From NCBI RefSeq assembly GCF_047675955.1, contig NC_132904.1, positions 4,403,501-4,467,500 of the forward strand: a stretch of 64,000 bases of DNA, given 5' to 3'. Source of the stretch: Chlorocebus sabaeus (Eukaryota; Chordata; Mammalia; Primates; Cercopithecidae). The notes under the pieces were generated by a model that made no database searches, was not told where the DNA came from, and was given only the letters and a program-made list of their open reading frames with translations. Shown piece after piece: positions 1-13,058 of the stretch; the stretch's first letter is position 1; the number at the start of each line of letters is the position of its first letter. Made by a program: the position numbers and the translations under genes.

Positions 1-454
1 GAGGAAAAACCCAGATCCTCTCGGGACCTTCCTCAGCCTTCGTCTGTCTTGCCCACAGTGTCCGTGCTGCCTTCCATCAGGATCCCCGTCCCATGACTTG
101 TGTGTGGGGCAGGGATGGGGCCTCGTTCCCCTGGGTCCCCAGTTCCCAGAGGTGCCTGGGACAGACAGGTGCTCGAGTAGGCACTGAATGACTGACTTTT
201 GCGAGCACACAGCTTACAAAAGGAGATGCCCCTGGCCGAAGTGTTTATCCTGATCGCTTCTCCCTGCAAAAGAAAATCTGCAGAGGCTGAGGGGCAGAGT
301 AACAGGAAGGCCACAGAGTTCCTCAGAGCTCACGATTCTCGAGCTGTTCCACGCCAGGCACTGTTGGGAGCTGGTCGATCTACAGACCTCTCCAGGACAG
401 GGTCCTTGCATTTGTCTGAAGATGCTTAGTACAAATTTTCGGGCGATAATACCG

Positions 455-700
455 GAGGTCAATACCAGCCACTGAGCTCTGTGACCTTTGGCAAGTTATT
501 TAGCCTCTCTGTGTCTCTGTTTCCTCATCTGTAAAATGGTGCCCTCTAATAATCAGACTTGGAGTATCAGTGAGGAAATATCAGTGTTATTGAAGCCTCA
601 CAGTGATCATAGGAGGTAGGCACTATTTCCATCCTCTCCATTTTACAGAGGGGGAAACTGAGGCTCAGAGGGATCAAATGGCTTATCCGAGAAGCAGCAG
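455..700. repeat. MIR-type SINE remnants
   Basis: Contains the typical MIR strings 'tgtgacctttggcaagttatttagcctctctg', 'tttcctcatctgtaaaatgg' (481-540) and then 'ccattttacagagggggaaactgaggctcag' (636-668). The two MIR-like motifs face in opposite directions, so these may be two elements rather than one. Confidence 0.7.
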
Positions 701-1858
701 CACTGATGTGCAAGTAAAATGGGCTGTGTGACGGTGAACGTGCAGAGTGAATTCACAAACGTGGCCCTTAACTGAAGGCGACGTGTGGCAGGAAAGAACG
801 GAAGTCGTGGGTGTGAACCTGTTTCAGAGGACGTGAGTCTCTGCATAACATGCCCCATTCCCATTAAGGCGAGGTGTGAATGTGGCTTCCGAGCATGCAC
901 CGGTTGGTCTAGGATGGCAACTGTATCAACCGGCCCAGCCTGGAAATAGGACCCCCCTACCCAGGTCTTTCACAGCGGGGTAATGTAATCCTGGGACTTG
1001 CTCGCACAGGCGATGGAAAAGCTGAGAAGCCACATGGGGGATGGTGGGACCACCCAGAGATGACCCACAGCAGGAGCTGGCATCCGTTTCAGGATGGCAG
1101 GACAGTAGGAGGTGCTCAGTGCCCATACTGAAGCCAGAAATTGGAGCTGCCCAGAAGAAGCTGGGATCACGGAGGAAGCGCTTCCCCGGAGGAAGTCAGA
1201 GCCCGGAGAAGATGCAGTCATTGCTGGGGATGTCCCAGGAAGCGGAGGGAGATGGGGAACAGTATCTCGGCTGCTCCCTTCCTCCCGCCGCCTTCTGATT
1301 TCCCAAAAGGACTTCCCACTGGCTGAACCTACTAGGAAGAGGGAGAGCTAGGGACCCTGGGGAACGTGACTTCCCAAGATGCAGAGCTGAGCAGGCGAGG
1401 GAACGGCTATAGCTGAAACACCTGCCGGAAACCCAGCCACTCAGCAGACATGCACTGAGTGCCATGGCTGCGGCAGGTGAGGGGGGCCACGGGGGCCCAG
1501 GAGGAGGCCCCCAACCCCCGGGGGCCCCTGACCCTCAGGTGGCAGACGGCAGGAGTGGCCTGTCTGCGGTGGGCACCCTCCCCAGGAGGCAATGCAGGGA
1601 GGTCTCTGCCTCTTTGAAGATGACCTTTGGCCCCTGCAGCTGCTCTGAAGTGGTGGAGGAGGACAGCCGTTTCCTGGTCTCTGCCTGGTCTGCAAGGCCC
1701 CCAACCGCTCCTCCACTGGGCTGTGAAAGCTGCCTCTTTCTGTCCTCCTCTGCCCACCCAGGGTAACAACGCCCTTTTACGGCGCTTTTTTGGGGCTGAG
1801 CACTGCCCAGGAGGGCTGGCTCCACGCACACCTGCAGAGCTGGCCTGTTTACCTGCCA

Positions 1859-2416
1859 CGATGGTTAGTACTGAGTGTCCACTTGACTGGATGGAAGGAT
1901 GCAAAGTGTTGTTTCTGGGTGTGTCTGTGAGGGTGTTGCTAGAGGAGATTAACGTTTGAGTCAGTGTGTGGGGGAGAGGCAGACCCACCCTTAATCTGGG
2001 TGGGCACCATCGCCTCTGCTGCCAGCACGGCTAGAAAAAGCAGGCAGGAGAACGTGGAAGCGCAGACTCGCTCAGTCTTCCGGCCTTCATCTTTCTCCTG
2101 TGCTGGATGCTTCCTGCCCTGGAACATCAGACTCCGAGTTCTTCAGCTTTTGGACTCTTGGACTTACAACAGCGGTTTGTCAGGGTCTCTCAGGCCTTTG
2201 GCCACAGACTGAAGGCTGCACTGCCGGCTTTCCTACTTTCGAGGGTTTGGGACTCAGACTGATCCACTGCAGGCTTCCCTTCTCCTCTGCTTGCAGATGG
2301 CCTATTGTGGGGCTTGACCTTGTGATCGTGTGAGTCGTCCATTCTCCTGAATCAACTCCCTTTCATGCGTACAATATCCTGTTAGTTCTGTCCTTCCAGA
2401 GAACCCTGACTCACGC
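1859..2416 (+). mobile_element. Solo-LTR-like element
   Basis: A block of about 560 bp opening with a degenerate tgttaattactgagtgtc-like end (here gatggttagtactgagtgtc) and ending after 'ccagagaaccctgactcac', the layout of an LTR with TG...CA ends. It has no internal coding region. I recognise the sequence as a common primate interspersed repeat but cannot name the family with certainty. Confidence 0.6.
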
Positions 2417-2948
2417 ACCTTCCCTGTCCCGGCCTCCCCAGCTCCTCCTCTTTCCCAGACTTGGCCTCCGTTATGACACTCACCCCACTGCCGCCCCGGC
2501 TCGCCCTCTCTGCACTTGCCAGCTTGCAGCGTTATCAACAGTCACCAGTTAATGAGGACGTATCCGTGCACTCGCATTTTACAGACATCAGTCAGTCTCA
2601 TCTTCATAATGACCACAGGCAGGCAGGATGATTTCCATTCACAGACTGACAAAGTGGAGACCATTTACAAAACTGAGATTCAGAGTGCTGTGTCCAAGGT
2701 CAGCTGCAGGGGAGCAGCAGCCATTGCATTTGAACCTCATTCTCTTGGACTCGAGTCTTTGGAACCACGATACTGGAGCAACTCTCCATGCAGATATTTA
2801 ACTTTCCTTAAGGAAACAATAGCTGTAGTTGCCACAAGTCTGATTATTAAAGCGTACCATCTATGGATGAGGAAATGGGGGCACAGGGAGGTTAAGCAAC
2901 TTGCTTAAGGTCACAGAGCTTGGTGGCTGGTATTGAACCCTGGTATTC

Positions 2949-3234
2949 TTTTTTTTTTTTTGAGATGGAGTCTCTCTCTGTCGCTCAGGCTGGAGTGCAG
3001 TGGTGTGATCTCAGCTCTTCCGCCTCCTGAGTTCAAGTACTTCTCCTGCCTCAGCCTCCCAAGTAGCTGGGACTACAGGTGCACGCCACCACGCCTGGCT
3101 AATTTTTGTATTTTTAGTAGAGACAAGGTTTCACCATGTTGGCCAGGCTGGTCTTGAACTCCTGGCCTCAAGTGATCTGCCTGCCTTGGCCACCCAAAGT
3201 GCTGGGATTACAGCTGTGAGCCACCGCACCCGGC
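2949..3234 (-). mobile_element. Alu, inserted in a MIR
   Basis: Full dimeric Alu read on the minus strand. It is bracketed by target-site duplications attgaaccctggtattc (2932-2948) and attgaaccatggtattc (3235-3251). It splits a MIR that spans about 2840-3300. Confidence 0.95.
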
Positions 3235-4619
3235 ATTGAACCATGGTATTCTTGCTCTAAAATTTGTAGTGTGTCTTCAGACAGAAGCAAAGGCCCTGTC
3301 CTGGAGGTGTCTTGTCTGTAGATTGACCAGGACCCAGACTGGAGCCTAGAATGTAACCTGGTGGCTGGGGGTGGGGTGGAGGGTGGAGATGACGCGAGGA
3401 TGTGGCTTGTTTGGCTCAGACACGTTTAAAAAATAAAGACATTTGACATAAAAATTATGCCTTTCCTGCTTCTCCTTTAAAAGCCAGAAGCATTGGCAGC
3501 AGAAGGCTGGGGCTCAGCAATGATCATTCCTTTGTCAAAACTTGGGCACGCCTTTCCACTTGGCCACAGACCCCACCATGCCCTATTGTCTGGCTTTTGT
3601 GGGCACTGAGCATCGGGGTGGAGCTGTGGAGTCTAGGCTTTGCTAGCAGCTAAGGAGATGTGAAGACTCGTGCTGCGCCTGGTGGCCGGTCCTCAAAGCT
3701 GGTATTGTGAGCAGTATGAAGAACCACCTTCTAGCGGGGTGAGCGAAGGCAGCAGGAACCCTGAGCACCATCTTCTGCAAGCAATTCTCCTGCTCCGGAG
3801 TCCTCCCTCCTCACCTACACGAGTTCCGATTCCTGCCCTCTGAGGCTCCCAATCCTGGTCCTCCTTGCCAATGTGCCAACCGCCTCATACAAATGTTGTA
3901 TAATACCCAGCTGCCGCCATGGCGCTGGGCACGGTGCCTGATCCCCTCGGATCCTGCCCCAGCCCTCTCCACGCAGGGATGACGCACTCCATTTTATAGA
4001 CACATAGATGAGGTTCTGAGACGTCAGGTGACTCATCAAGTAAGGGCAGAAACCTGGACCCAGGCCTTCTGATGTCCAGATCAACTGGTATCAGGGATGG
4101 GGCTTCCCACCCACGAGTGTACAATGAAGAAACGGCCTTGAGTGTGGCAGCCTTACAAGGTGGTCAAAGGGACAAGCCCAACTCCCTGAAATCTGGAGCC
4201 CAGGAGTCACCACAGCACACAGCACAGAGGGTGGCAGCGAGGGAGAAGCCAGGCCGGACGGGAGCAGGTGGTTGGGCTATGGTCCCTTCCCACATTGATT
4301 TTCACAGCACAGAGACACACAAACTCCTCACAGAGGCGTCCAAACTCCACCACAGAGGCAGCAGGTGAGCGAAAGACTCTAGGTCTACGTGGGATCTCAT
4401 CGGGACGAGCGTGGGCAGCTGACCGCACTGCTGCCAACCTCAGTCTCTGAGAAATGGGCTTGTTACCAGCGCCTGCCTGAGAGGGTCTATCATAGAGTGT
4501 CCCTGACTTCATCCACAAGCGGTGCTCAGGGTGGGGCCCGCGTCTCTGTAAGGGCTTGACAGAGGACCGCTCCTACAGCCCAGCTTGGTCGCGGGGATCT
4601 CCACGTGTCCCCTTTAGAG

Positions 4620-4915
4620 GCGCAGCACAGGACAGAAGCTACATGTTGTATCGCCCCATTTGTATAAAATAGTCAGAATATTTATAGGTAAATCCACAGA
4701 GACAGAAAGCAGCTTGGTAGTTGCCAGGGGCTGGGGTTGGGGGAAAGGGGGACCGATTACTTCATGGGGACAGGGTTTCCCTTTGAGGTCATCAAAATGT
4801 TCTGGAATTAGATAGAGGTGTGGATGCATAACACATGCTAAATGCCACTGAACTGTGCACCTAAAATGGTTAATTTTATGTTGTGTGAATTTCACTGCAG
4901 TTTACAAAAAGCGAA
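4620..4915 (+). mobile_element. Old interspersed repeat, probably L1M 3' end
   Basis: Contains characteristic strings 'agttgccaggggctggg', 'aaaatgttctggaattagat' and 'aaatggttaattttatgttg'. These are familiar from many genomic copies and fit an old L1 3' untranslated region. The family assignment is uncertain. Confidence 0.45.
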
Positions 4916-5689
4916 TGATAGAATGATGGGCGTAGATTCTCCTTATGTGTTAATGTGCGCCTGCCACATCTTGGAGGAGCCACAGGAGAATGGGCTGGAG
5001 GACACACACATGTGTGGTTACCTATGGCAGGGGGCAATCTGTTCATTTCCTCCAGGATTTCTCAGTGTGGGTCTGGGAATCTGGGGTGTTCCTGAATCTC
5101 CCCAGGGAGCTTGTTAAAATGCAGTTGTCTGACCTACAGAGTCACCCAGGGTCCCTGGAATCTGCATTTGGAACAAGCTCCATAGGCTGCCCTCGAGCCA
5201 GCAGGCATCTGGAAGAACCGACCCCTCCGTCTTTCTGCCATCTTTCTCCAACCATCTCTCCATCCATTAGGTTAGCTGCCTCTCCTCCCAGGCTGCATCC
5301 CACCCCGCCTCGACCTATCCCAACGTCTCTACTACGCAGGCCTCACTCCAATTTCCCGAATTCCACGGCCCCGCCTTGACTGGCTGGCGGACACCCTTTC
5401 TGAGCTCTCTCTCCCCTGAGATGCTGTTGCCCAAACCAGGGCACACCTCAGGCGCTTCATCTGATGCTCTCTTGGTTCCCCTGAGCGAGCTGCAACCGTC
5501 TCTGCAGCCGCCCAGTGGACAGCCCCATCTCCCCACTGAGATCCGTGCTCCTCACGGGCAGGGGTCACATCTTCCAGGCCTCTGTCCTCCACCCCTGAGC
5601 CCACCAGCTCTGGGAGGCAGGCAGGGCACGGTCACACAGGACCACGGAGCAGGGGTGCATCCTGCCAAACTGTGCATGTGGGGTCCCTA

Positions 5690-6082
5690 TCCAGTCCCCT
5701 CCTTGAAATGTGACCCCCTGCTCTGGCCTGACTTGCATCCCTCCAAATTCACATGGAAGCCCTAACCTCCCAGGTGATGGTATTTGAAGATGGGGCCTTT
5801 GGTGGCTGATTGGGTTTGGCTGAGGTCATGAAGGTGGGACCCTCGTGATGGGATTCCTGCCCTTGGAAGAAGAGACAGCAGAGAACGGGCTTCCTGTCTC
5901 TGCCTTTGCCACCTGATAACACAGGGAGAAGGTGGCTGTCTGAAAGCCAAGGCATGGGCCGAATCAGCTGGCACTTTGATCTTGGACTTCTCCATACTCA
6001 GAACTGTGGGAAATACGTGCCTGTTTTTGCAGGCACCTGTCTGTGGTATTTGGTTATGGCAGCTGGAGCTGACTAAGACACC
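5690..6082 (+). mobile_element. MaLR (MST-like) solo LTR
   Basis: About 390 bp matching the MST/MLT1 LTR pattern: 'ccaaattcacatggaagccctaacc', 'gatggtatttgaagatggggccttt', 'ttgatcttggacttctc', 'cagaactgtgggaaata' and a 'gagctgactaagaca' end. No internal coding sequence is present. Confidence 0.8.
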
Positions 6083-7757
6083 CACCCCCTGGGAATAGAA
6101 ACCACCCTTCGCTAACCTCCAGTTCCCGAAAAAGCAATGTTGCTTAGCGCAGACTCCATTTCCACGAACTGGTGGTCAAAGAGGGGTCTCCTGGGGAGTG
6201 GCGGGGCAGGGGCAGAGCTCTGGTCCTGCACATGAGTGCAGAGATGGGCGGGGCACAAAGGCCTCCAGCCTTCCCTTTCGCTCTGAGTCAACAGGCACCC
6301 TACCTATTTATCCCTGGAACAAGTTTAGTTCCCACAGACAGATGATCACAGTGCATCCCCTTTGTCCCCACCTAGCTGGGAGTGACTCAGCTGGGTGACT
6401 TGTCAACTCCATGTGAAATCTCAGGCCCAGGCCCTGCCTGGAAAGGATTACAGTTCCACCTCTGACATTTCATTAAAGTTGGGACCATCTTTCTCGGGCT
6501 TTTTGCAGCCAGGCTCAAATCAGATAAACTCCTTTGTTCTTCGTGGAACTGACAAGCAGTTAAAACCCCATTATTATGCTATAATTTCAGAAAATGGATC
6601 CAAGTGAATAGCTAAATAGGGCTCAACGTTACTTAATGAGACATCTTATTTGAGGCTTTCAAATGTCAGAAATCCCAGACAGCAGCAAGCTGAAGGCTCT
6701 GGGACCGACATGTCAGCTCCAGGAAAGCTGGACCCCACAGTGCAGTGGAAGCAAAGATTAAAACAGCAGGCTGGAGGTGATTCATCCGCCATGAATACAG
6801 AGCCCCACATCCTGGCAGGCGGGTGGCCACGACCAGGCTCCTGGCTGCCAGGCAGTCACAGGTTTACGTCTCTTTGCCATTGTAGGAGCAGAAATGTGAA
6901 CAGCTGGAGGCAGGAAAAGAAAGGACACAAGGGGAGAAGAAACACCAGAGGGAAAATAATCCCTTAGAGGGTAAAGAACAAATAATTGAATAAGGGATTA
7001 AAAAACACACAAGGAGCCATCCCTGGTAATTGCCCTTGACAGCCAGTGTGAAAAGGGCCTGGGATGGGGGCTTCGTCCCTCCCCTCTCCGCTCACACCTC
7101 TCAGCCGCAGTGGGTTCTTTCCTGTGGATTTAGAATAAGCTCCTTTTCTCTAAAGCAAGTGCTTCGTGGGAGTGGCCTGGCTTTTTTGTGAATTCCCCTC
7201 ACCCCCGCTCAAAATGGGAGTGTGCAGACGGAACTTGTGCTTGACTCTATTTGACAGTCGGGGCCCATTTGTTATCTCCCAGGGCTGAAGTGGAGCTAGG
7301 GAGGGGTGAGACAAGCAGCGAAGCCTTCTGCGGGATCAGCAGGCACAGAGTCCCCCTCTCCCAGCGTCAGGGGAGTGCAGCCATCTACTAGGAAGGGGCT
7401 GGCCCGCAGCTCTTGGGACACAAGGCGCTAGTTGCGGGGTGAAGAACTGTACAACAGGCAAGCTGGCTTCATGAAACAGGGCCACCGAATGAACAACCAC
7501 AGCCTGTGGGGGCCGGTGCGCTCAGCAGTACTACGCCTACATGCCCCCCACTACTGGCTCACAGTGCAATTCTGCTACCCCAAGAGGGCCCATGATGAGG
7601 GCACGGAGAGGTGGGACCAGGGCACGTGCTGAAACCTTGGAGGCAGATGGGCCGGGGTGCACATCTGAGACGTCTGTTAGGGACCTGTTAGCTGTGTGAT
7701 CTCAGGCAAATCTCTTACCCTCTCTGTGCTTCTATCAGAGGCATTCCAACCAGAGTG

Positions 7758-7950
7758 ACTCCATCTTGAGTGAGGACTAGGAAAAATGAGACTGGGACTT
7801 GCTGCAACTCCATCTTGAGTGAGGACTAGGAAAAATGAGACTGGGACTTGCTGCAACTCCATCTTGAGTGAGGACTAGGAAAAATGAGACTGGGACTTGT
7901 TGCAACTCCATCTTGAGTGAGGACTAGGAAAAATGAGGCTGGGGCTTGCC
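7758..7950 (+). repeat. 49-bp tandem repeat, about 3.9 copies
   Basis: Copies begin at 7758, 7807, 7856 and 7905, each opening actccatcttgagtgagga. The first three differ by a single base; the fourth diverges near its end. It sits in the upstream (U3-like) half of the LTR. Confidence 0.95.
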
Positions 7951-8304
7951 AGGCTGCATTCCCAGAAAGTGAGGCATTCCCAGCCCCTAGATGTTTACGT
8001 TAAGGGAACGGATTGATAACGTTGCTAAACAGACCCAGACTCAGGAATGTCCTGATATCCTGATATATTGAGAACAAAAGCATTCCTAATTTTACTTTAG
8101 AGATAATAATATTGATTCTTACAAAATATAGTAATTAAGACAATTAATCTTTTATCATAAACTCTTGTGACAGAGTACATCTCCCCATGATTTTCTTTGT
8201 TATCCTTTATATAAACAAGCACTGTACCTAGGGCGGACACGTTCCTCCTCTTACTTTCGGAATGCTCTATTCTGTAGCCATTCTTTCACTCCTTTACCTT
8301 CTTT

Positions 8305-8614
8305 CTTCTTCTTCTTCTTTTTTTTTTCTTGAGACAGAGTCTTGCTGTTGTCACCCAGGCTGGAGTGCAATGGCACAATCTCGGCTCACTGCAACCTCCG
8401 CCTCCTGGGTTCAAGCGATTCTTCTGCCCTAGCCTCCCGAGTAGCTGGGATTATAGGCACCTACCACCACGCCCAGCTAATTTTTCATATTTTTAGTAGA
8501 GAGGGGGTTTCAATATGTTGGCCAGGCTGGTCTCGAACTCCTGACCTCAGGTGATCCACCCGCCTCAGCCTCCCAAAGTGCTGGGATTACAAGTGTGAGC
8601 CACCGTACCGGACT
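8305..8614 (-). mobile_element. Alu inside the LTR
   Basis: Full antisense Alu preceded by a ttc-rich tail. Duplicated target actcctttac(c/t)ttctt is seen at 8288 and 8615. Confidence 0.93.
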
Positions 8615-9052
8615 ACTCCTTTACTTTCTTAATAAACTTGCTTTTGCTTTAGACTGTGAACTCACCCTGAATTCTTTCTTGTGTGAGATCCAAAGACCCT
8701 CTCCTGAGGTGTGGATCAAGACCCCTTTCTGGTAACACTTCAGCATCTTCAACAGAGAAAAGAACAGAGCCTCGGTCTGGGACTGTTGTGGAGTTACAGA
8801 GAGAGCCGGTGCAGAGCCCTTAGCCTGGACTGGCACAGAGGCAGTCCTCAGCGCAGCTCCCAAAGCGAAGGAGGTGTATTTTTGTGGAGACAGACGGGGA
8901 AACTCCTCTAGGCGAGAGAAAAACTTGGAGGTAATCCAGTGAGGAATAAGCCAGGCACACGTTCAGCACACACGCCAGCCGGAGCCAGTTAGTAATGCCC
9001 ACGGAGTAGGGCCTAGAGTCAGGTATTTGGGGCTCAAGACGGAGATTTCTCA

Positions 9053-10134
9053 AATAACTTAAAACAGAAGTACCATTTAACTCAGCAATGCCATTACTGG
9101 GTATATGCCCAAAGAAATATCAATTGTTCTACCACAAAGACACATGTATGCATATGTTTCCTGTAGCATTATTTATGAGAGCAAAGACATGGAGTCGACG
9201 AAGATGCCCATCAATGGTTAACTGGGTAAAGAATATTTGGTCCAGGCTGGGCGTGGTGGCTCACACCTGTAATCCCAGCACTTTGGGAGGCTTAGGTGGG
9301 CAGATCACCTGAGGTTAGGAGTTTGAGACCAGCCTGGCCAACATGGTGAAATCCCGTCTCTTCTAAAAATACAAAAATTAGCTGGGTGTGGCGGTGGGCG
9401 GCTGTAATCCCAGCTATTAGGGAGGCCGAAGCAGAAGAATTGATTGAACATGGTAGGCAAAGGTTGCAGTGAGCTGAGATTGTGCCACTGCACTCCAGCC
9501 TGGACAACAAGAGCGAAACACTGTCTCTACTAAAAATAGAAAAAATAGCTGGATGTGGTAGTGGGTGCCTGTAATGTCAGCTTCTCGGGAGGCTGAGGCA
9601 GGAGAATCACTTGAACACGGGAGGCAGAGTTTGCAGTGAGCCAAGATCACGCCACTGCACTCCAGCCTGGGCAACAGGCACTCTGTCTCAAAAAAAAAAA
9701 ACTAAAAAAGGATATGTGGTCTGTATACATCATGGAACACTACGCAGTCATAAAAGGAAGGCCTTTGCAGCAACGTGGACGGAGCTAGAGACCATTGTCC
9801 TAAGCGGACTGAACTAATGCAGGAACAGAAAACGAAATGCCATGTGTTCTCACCTTTAAGTAGGAGCTAAACGTTGAGTACACAGGGACACCAAGCAGGT
9901 GACAGGAGACACCGGGGCCTACTTGAGGGTGGAGGTTGGGAGGAAGGTGAGGATGGAAAAACTATCTGCAGGGTTCTGTGCTGATTATCTGGGTGACAAA
10001 ATAACCTGTGCACCGAACCAACGGCATGCAATTTACCCATGTAACAGATCTGTGCATGTAACCTCTGAGCCTAAAATAAAAGTTGGAAAGGAAAACAAAC
10101 AAACAAACAAACAAACAAAAAACTGTAACTAAAA
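9053..10134 (+). mobile_element. L1 3' fragment split by an Alu
   Basis: L1 ORF2-end and 3' UTR sequence in the sense direction ('ccattactgggtatatgccc' ... 'catggaacactacgcagtca' ... 'cctgagcctaaaataaaagttgg'), ending in an (aaac)n tail. It is interrupted by the Alu at 9244-9711. Confidence 0.9.
9244..9711 (+). mobile_element. Extended Alu with an extra arm
   Basis: About 465 bp rather than 300. A complete Alu up to 'actccagcctggacaacaagagcgaaac' is followed not by an A-tail but by 'ctgtctctactaaaaatag' and a second right arm. Imperfect target duplication gaatatttggtcc / ggatatgtggtct brackets the whole unit, so it behaves as one insertion inside the L1. Confidence 0.88.
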
Positions 10135-10355
10135 AAAAGCTATGAAAAGTATTTGGGACTCAGAAACCAGAATTCGGGGGCTCAAGCCCTGCTTAAGAGC
10201 TGGTGTAAGCTTGGGAAAGTCGCCCTAGTTTATTCATCTGCCAAATGGGGTAATAGAGCTATTTACCTCCTTCGGGGGAGTTAGTGAGTCAGGACGCAGA
10301 AGATGCTTATGGCAGTGCCTGGCACAAAATAAGGCTCACCCACCTTCAGCTGTGA

Positions 10356-10536
10356 TTCTTTTCTTTTTCTTTCTTTCTTTCTTTTTTTTTTTTTTGAGAT
10401 GGGGTTTCACTCTTTTTGCTCAGGCTGGAGTGCAATGGCGTGATCTTGGCTCACTGCAACCTCTGCCTCCTGGGTTCAAGTGATTCTCCTGCCTCAGTCT
10501 CCTGAGATTACAGGTCTGAGCCACTGTGTCTGGCCA
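10356..10536 (-). mobile_element. Shortened Alu
   Basis: Antisense Alu with the central part missing: the sequence passes from 'gcctcagtctcctgag' straight to 'attacaggtctgagccac'. It abuts a second Alu. Confidence 0.88.
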
Positions 10537-10830
10537 CTTTTTTTTTTTTGGATGGAGTTGCACTCTTGTTGCCCAGGCTGGAGTGCAGTTGCACAATCTC
10601 GGCTCACTACAACCTCTGCCTCCCGAGTTCAAGTGATTCTCCTGCCTCAGACTCCCAAGTAGCTGGGACTACAGGTGCAGGCTGCCATGCCCCGCTAATT
10701 TTGTAGTTTTAGTAGCGATGGGGTTTCACCATGTTGGCCACACTGGTCTTAAACTTCTGACCTCAGGTGATCTGCCCACCTTGGCCTCCTTAAGTGCTGG
10801 GATTACAGGCATGAGCCACCGCGCCTGGCC
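10537..10830 (-). mobile_element. Alu
   Basis: Full antisense Alu beginning with a T-run and ending 'gagccaccgcgcctggcc'. Confidence 0.93.
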
Positions 10831-10959
10831 AGCTGGAGGCCACCAAGCACAAGGTGAGAGGTTAGGTTTCAGCTCAGTCTCCTAGGGCCCAAGGCTATGT
10901 TTTCAAATTTTCCAAAAGCAACAGCTCACTTTTAACAGCCAGCGCAACGTATCAACCGG

Positions 10960-11145
10960 CACCAGGCACAAGCCAGGCATGGCCCCAAGAGCTTTGCATG
11001 CAGTGACTCCTTTCATGTTCCCAGCAACCCTGTGGGACCGGACCGTGTCTCCATTCTACAGATGTGAACCTGGGACCCAGAGAGTAGAAGAAAGTTCTGA
11101 GGTCACAGGGCTGGCAGGTGACAGAGCTGAGATTGGAACCTGAGC
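10960..11145. repeat. MIR-type SINE
   Basis: Contains 'ttccagcaaccctgtggga'-like sequence, 'ttctacagatgtgaacctgggac' and 'aggtcacagggctggcagg', a typical MIR core. Confidence 0.75.
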
Positions 11146-13058
11146 CGGGCCCCAGAGCTGGCACTGCGAACCCCTTGACTGTATCTAACCATCCTGCTAC
11201 ACAGCCAGGCCAGCCTCAGCCATCCAGTGAAGCCAAACCGTCAAGTGGGCGGCCAGGGCAGGCCGGGCCCCGCTGGGTGGATCTTCCCAGCCTGGGGTAT
11301 TAGGAGGCTGGGGAGTCACAGCCTCCTGGGTCACGATCAGAGAGAGGGAGACAGGGAGGGATCTGACCAGTGCTGAGGTCTCTAGGAAGGCGAGGGAGGG
11401 AAGGAGCAGCAGACAGCAGTGACAGTGGGGGTGGGTGGGGAGGTGCTGGCGAGATAGTTCCTGATAGACACAGGGTCCAGGGAGGCAGGCAGAGGCAGGC
11501 AGGGGAGCGAGGACAGGCTCAGAGAGATGTGGCTTCAGTTCCTGGCTGTGCCAGTGGAGCCTCACTTTCCTCCTCTGTGAAATGGGGACAGGTTCTCCGC
11601 TGTTTGGATACAGTATGATAAACAGAGAGCTCTGGCACGTGTGCTTCAGCAGTGACAGACTGCTGCTGATCCTACATTTATAATTCTAAATTTACAATAC
11701 AGTTTGATCCCCAAATTAAAAACCAGAGCTGGGCTGTAGGCCTGGGAATCTTCCCATAAGCCACGTGGCATTGGATCACACATAGACATCACCTCCCAAT
11801 GCTCTGCAGTAGCCTCAGGAAGAAGTCCCCCAAACTCAGCTTGAATGCTTCCCAGCACGGGGCGCTCACCCCGTCGCTGGCCAGCCCAGCTCAGCGTATC
11901 TCACTGTTCATGGCTGGAACTCACTCCCTGCACTGAGCTATCGACCCACGGCTCCCATTCTCGGCCTCCCCTGGAAAATCGAACGCCTTTGTCCACGAAG
12001 AGAAACGACTGCATTTATCTCGAGGCTGTGCTGATTTCTACGCGTGTCTGTCCCCATCTGTGACTGGAGGGAGTCCCAGGAACTCAAGGCCTGCCCCTCA
12101 CACTGCTCTGCCCACACCTTGGTGTGGTGGAGATGAGCAAGTCCGAGGGCAGCTTCCAGGCAAGTGCAGCCACCTGACCTCACCAGGAAAGGCCTCTCCT
12201 GGCTCTCCCTGGGCCCTCACTTGCTCACAGGGGATGGCAGGCCCTGGCTGAGCCTTCGAACCTCAGCAGAGGAACTCTCGTCTTCCCCTAACAAACTCCA
12301 GGCAGAAGCCCCAAACGTGAAATCGGCCAAAGGACTATGTTCATTTAACTCAGGACTGAGGCCAGGGTGAGGTGAGGGAGGCGCTGGGGCTACAGGGTCC
12401 TACGACACTCACTCTCAGGGTCACGGGCCCCTAAGACAAGATGCCAACTTCCATGCTGTACCCAGGCTTCCTTCCCTTGCACTTAAACCTCTTGATTGGT
12501 GCAAGACCCTGCAGAGGCCTATGGGACCCAGTTTGAGAACCATGGGGGATCGACAAGCCCAGAGCTGCTGTCACCTGGGAAGCAGGCCCAGGCCTAGAGC
12601 CTCCAGCAGGGTCAGCCAGCCCTGGACGCTCTATTCTCGGAGGGTCCACAGGCCCGGGGGCCACAGGGCTGCTAGCCAGCCCAATACATAAGGGACCAGA
12701 CCCTTGTGGGTTTCTCCGCAAGCAACCAGGGTGCTGAGCAATCTGTGCAGCCCACATCCTCTCAAAGGACGGCCGTGCAGAAGGAACACCAAGAAGGAGG
12801 GAGGCTTGGGGGGAGGGGCTTGTTCTGTGGGTGCAGCACCCACGACTGCCCAGTAGGCACTCCCACAGCTGACCTGGAAGGCGTGAGTGGGTGATGCCCT
12901 GGCACGCAGAAGAAGGAATTTGCAGTGACCAGAATGCCACGTAGTGCTTTGAACTCCCAAAACAAGAGCCGCAACAGGCGCTCATCACAGAGATCTCTTA
13001 TCGCCCAGTGTGCTAAGCTCGAAATGGGATAATTACAGCCCAAGATGGCTTCTTTCTT

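Larger units (their letters stand above)
7733..8738 (+). mobile_element. ERV-type solo LTR, interrupted by an Alu
   Basis: A block of about 700 bp ending 'aagacccctttctggtaaca', with an aataaa signal at 8630-8635 and 'ttctttcttgtgtgagatcc' downstream, as in class I ERV LTRs. An Alu (8305-8614) sits just before the polyA signal. The 5' part carries nearly four copies of a 49-bp direct repeat (7758-7950). There is no internal retroviral region. Family not named. Confidence 0.65.

Noticed and set aside
1407..1988. 193-residue minus-strand frame
   Set aside because: No recognisable domain, runs into the LTR at 1859 and has an unremarkable GC-rich composition; chance open frame.
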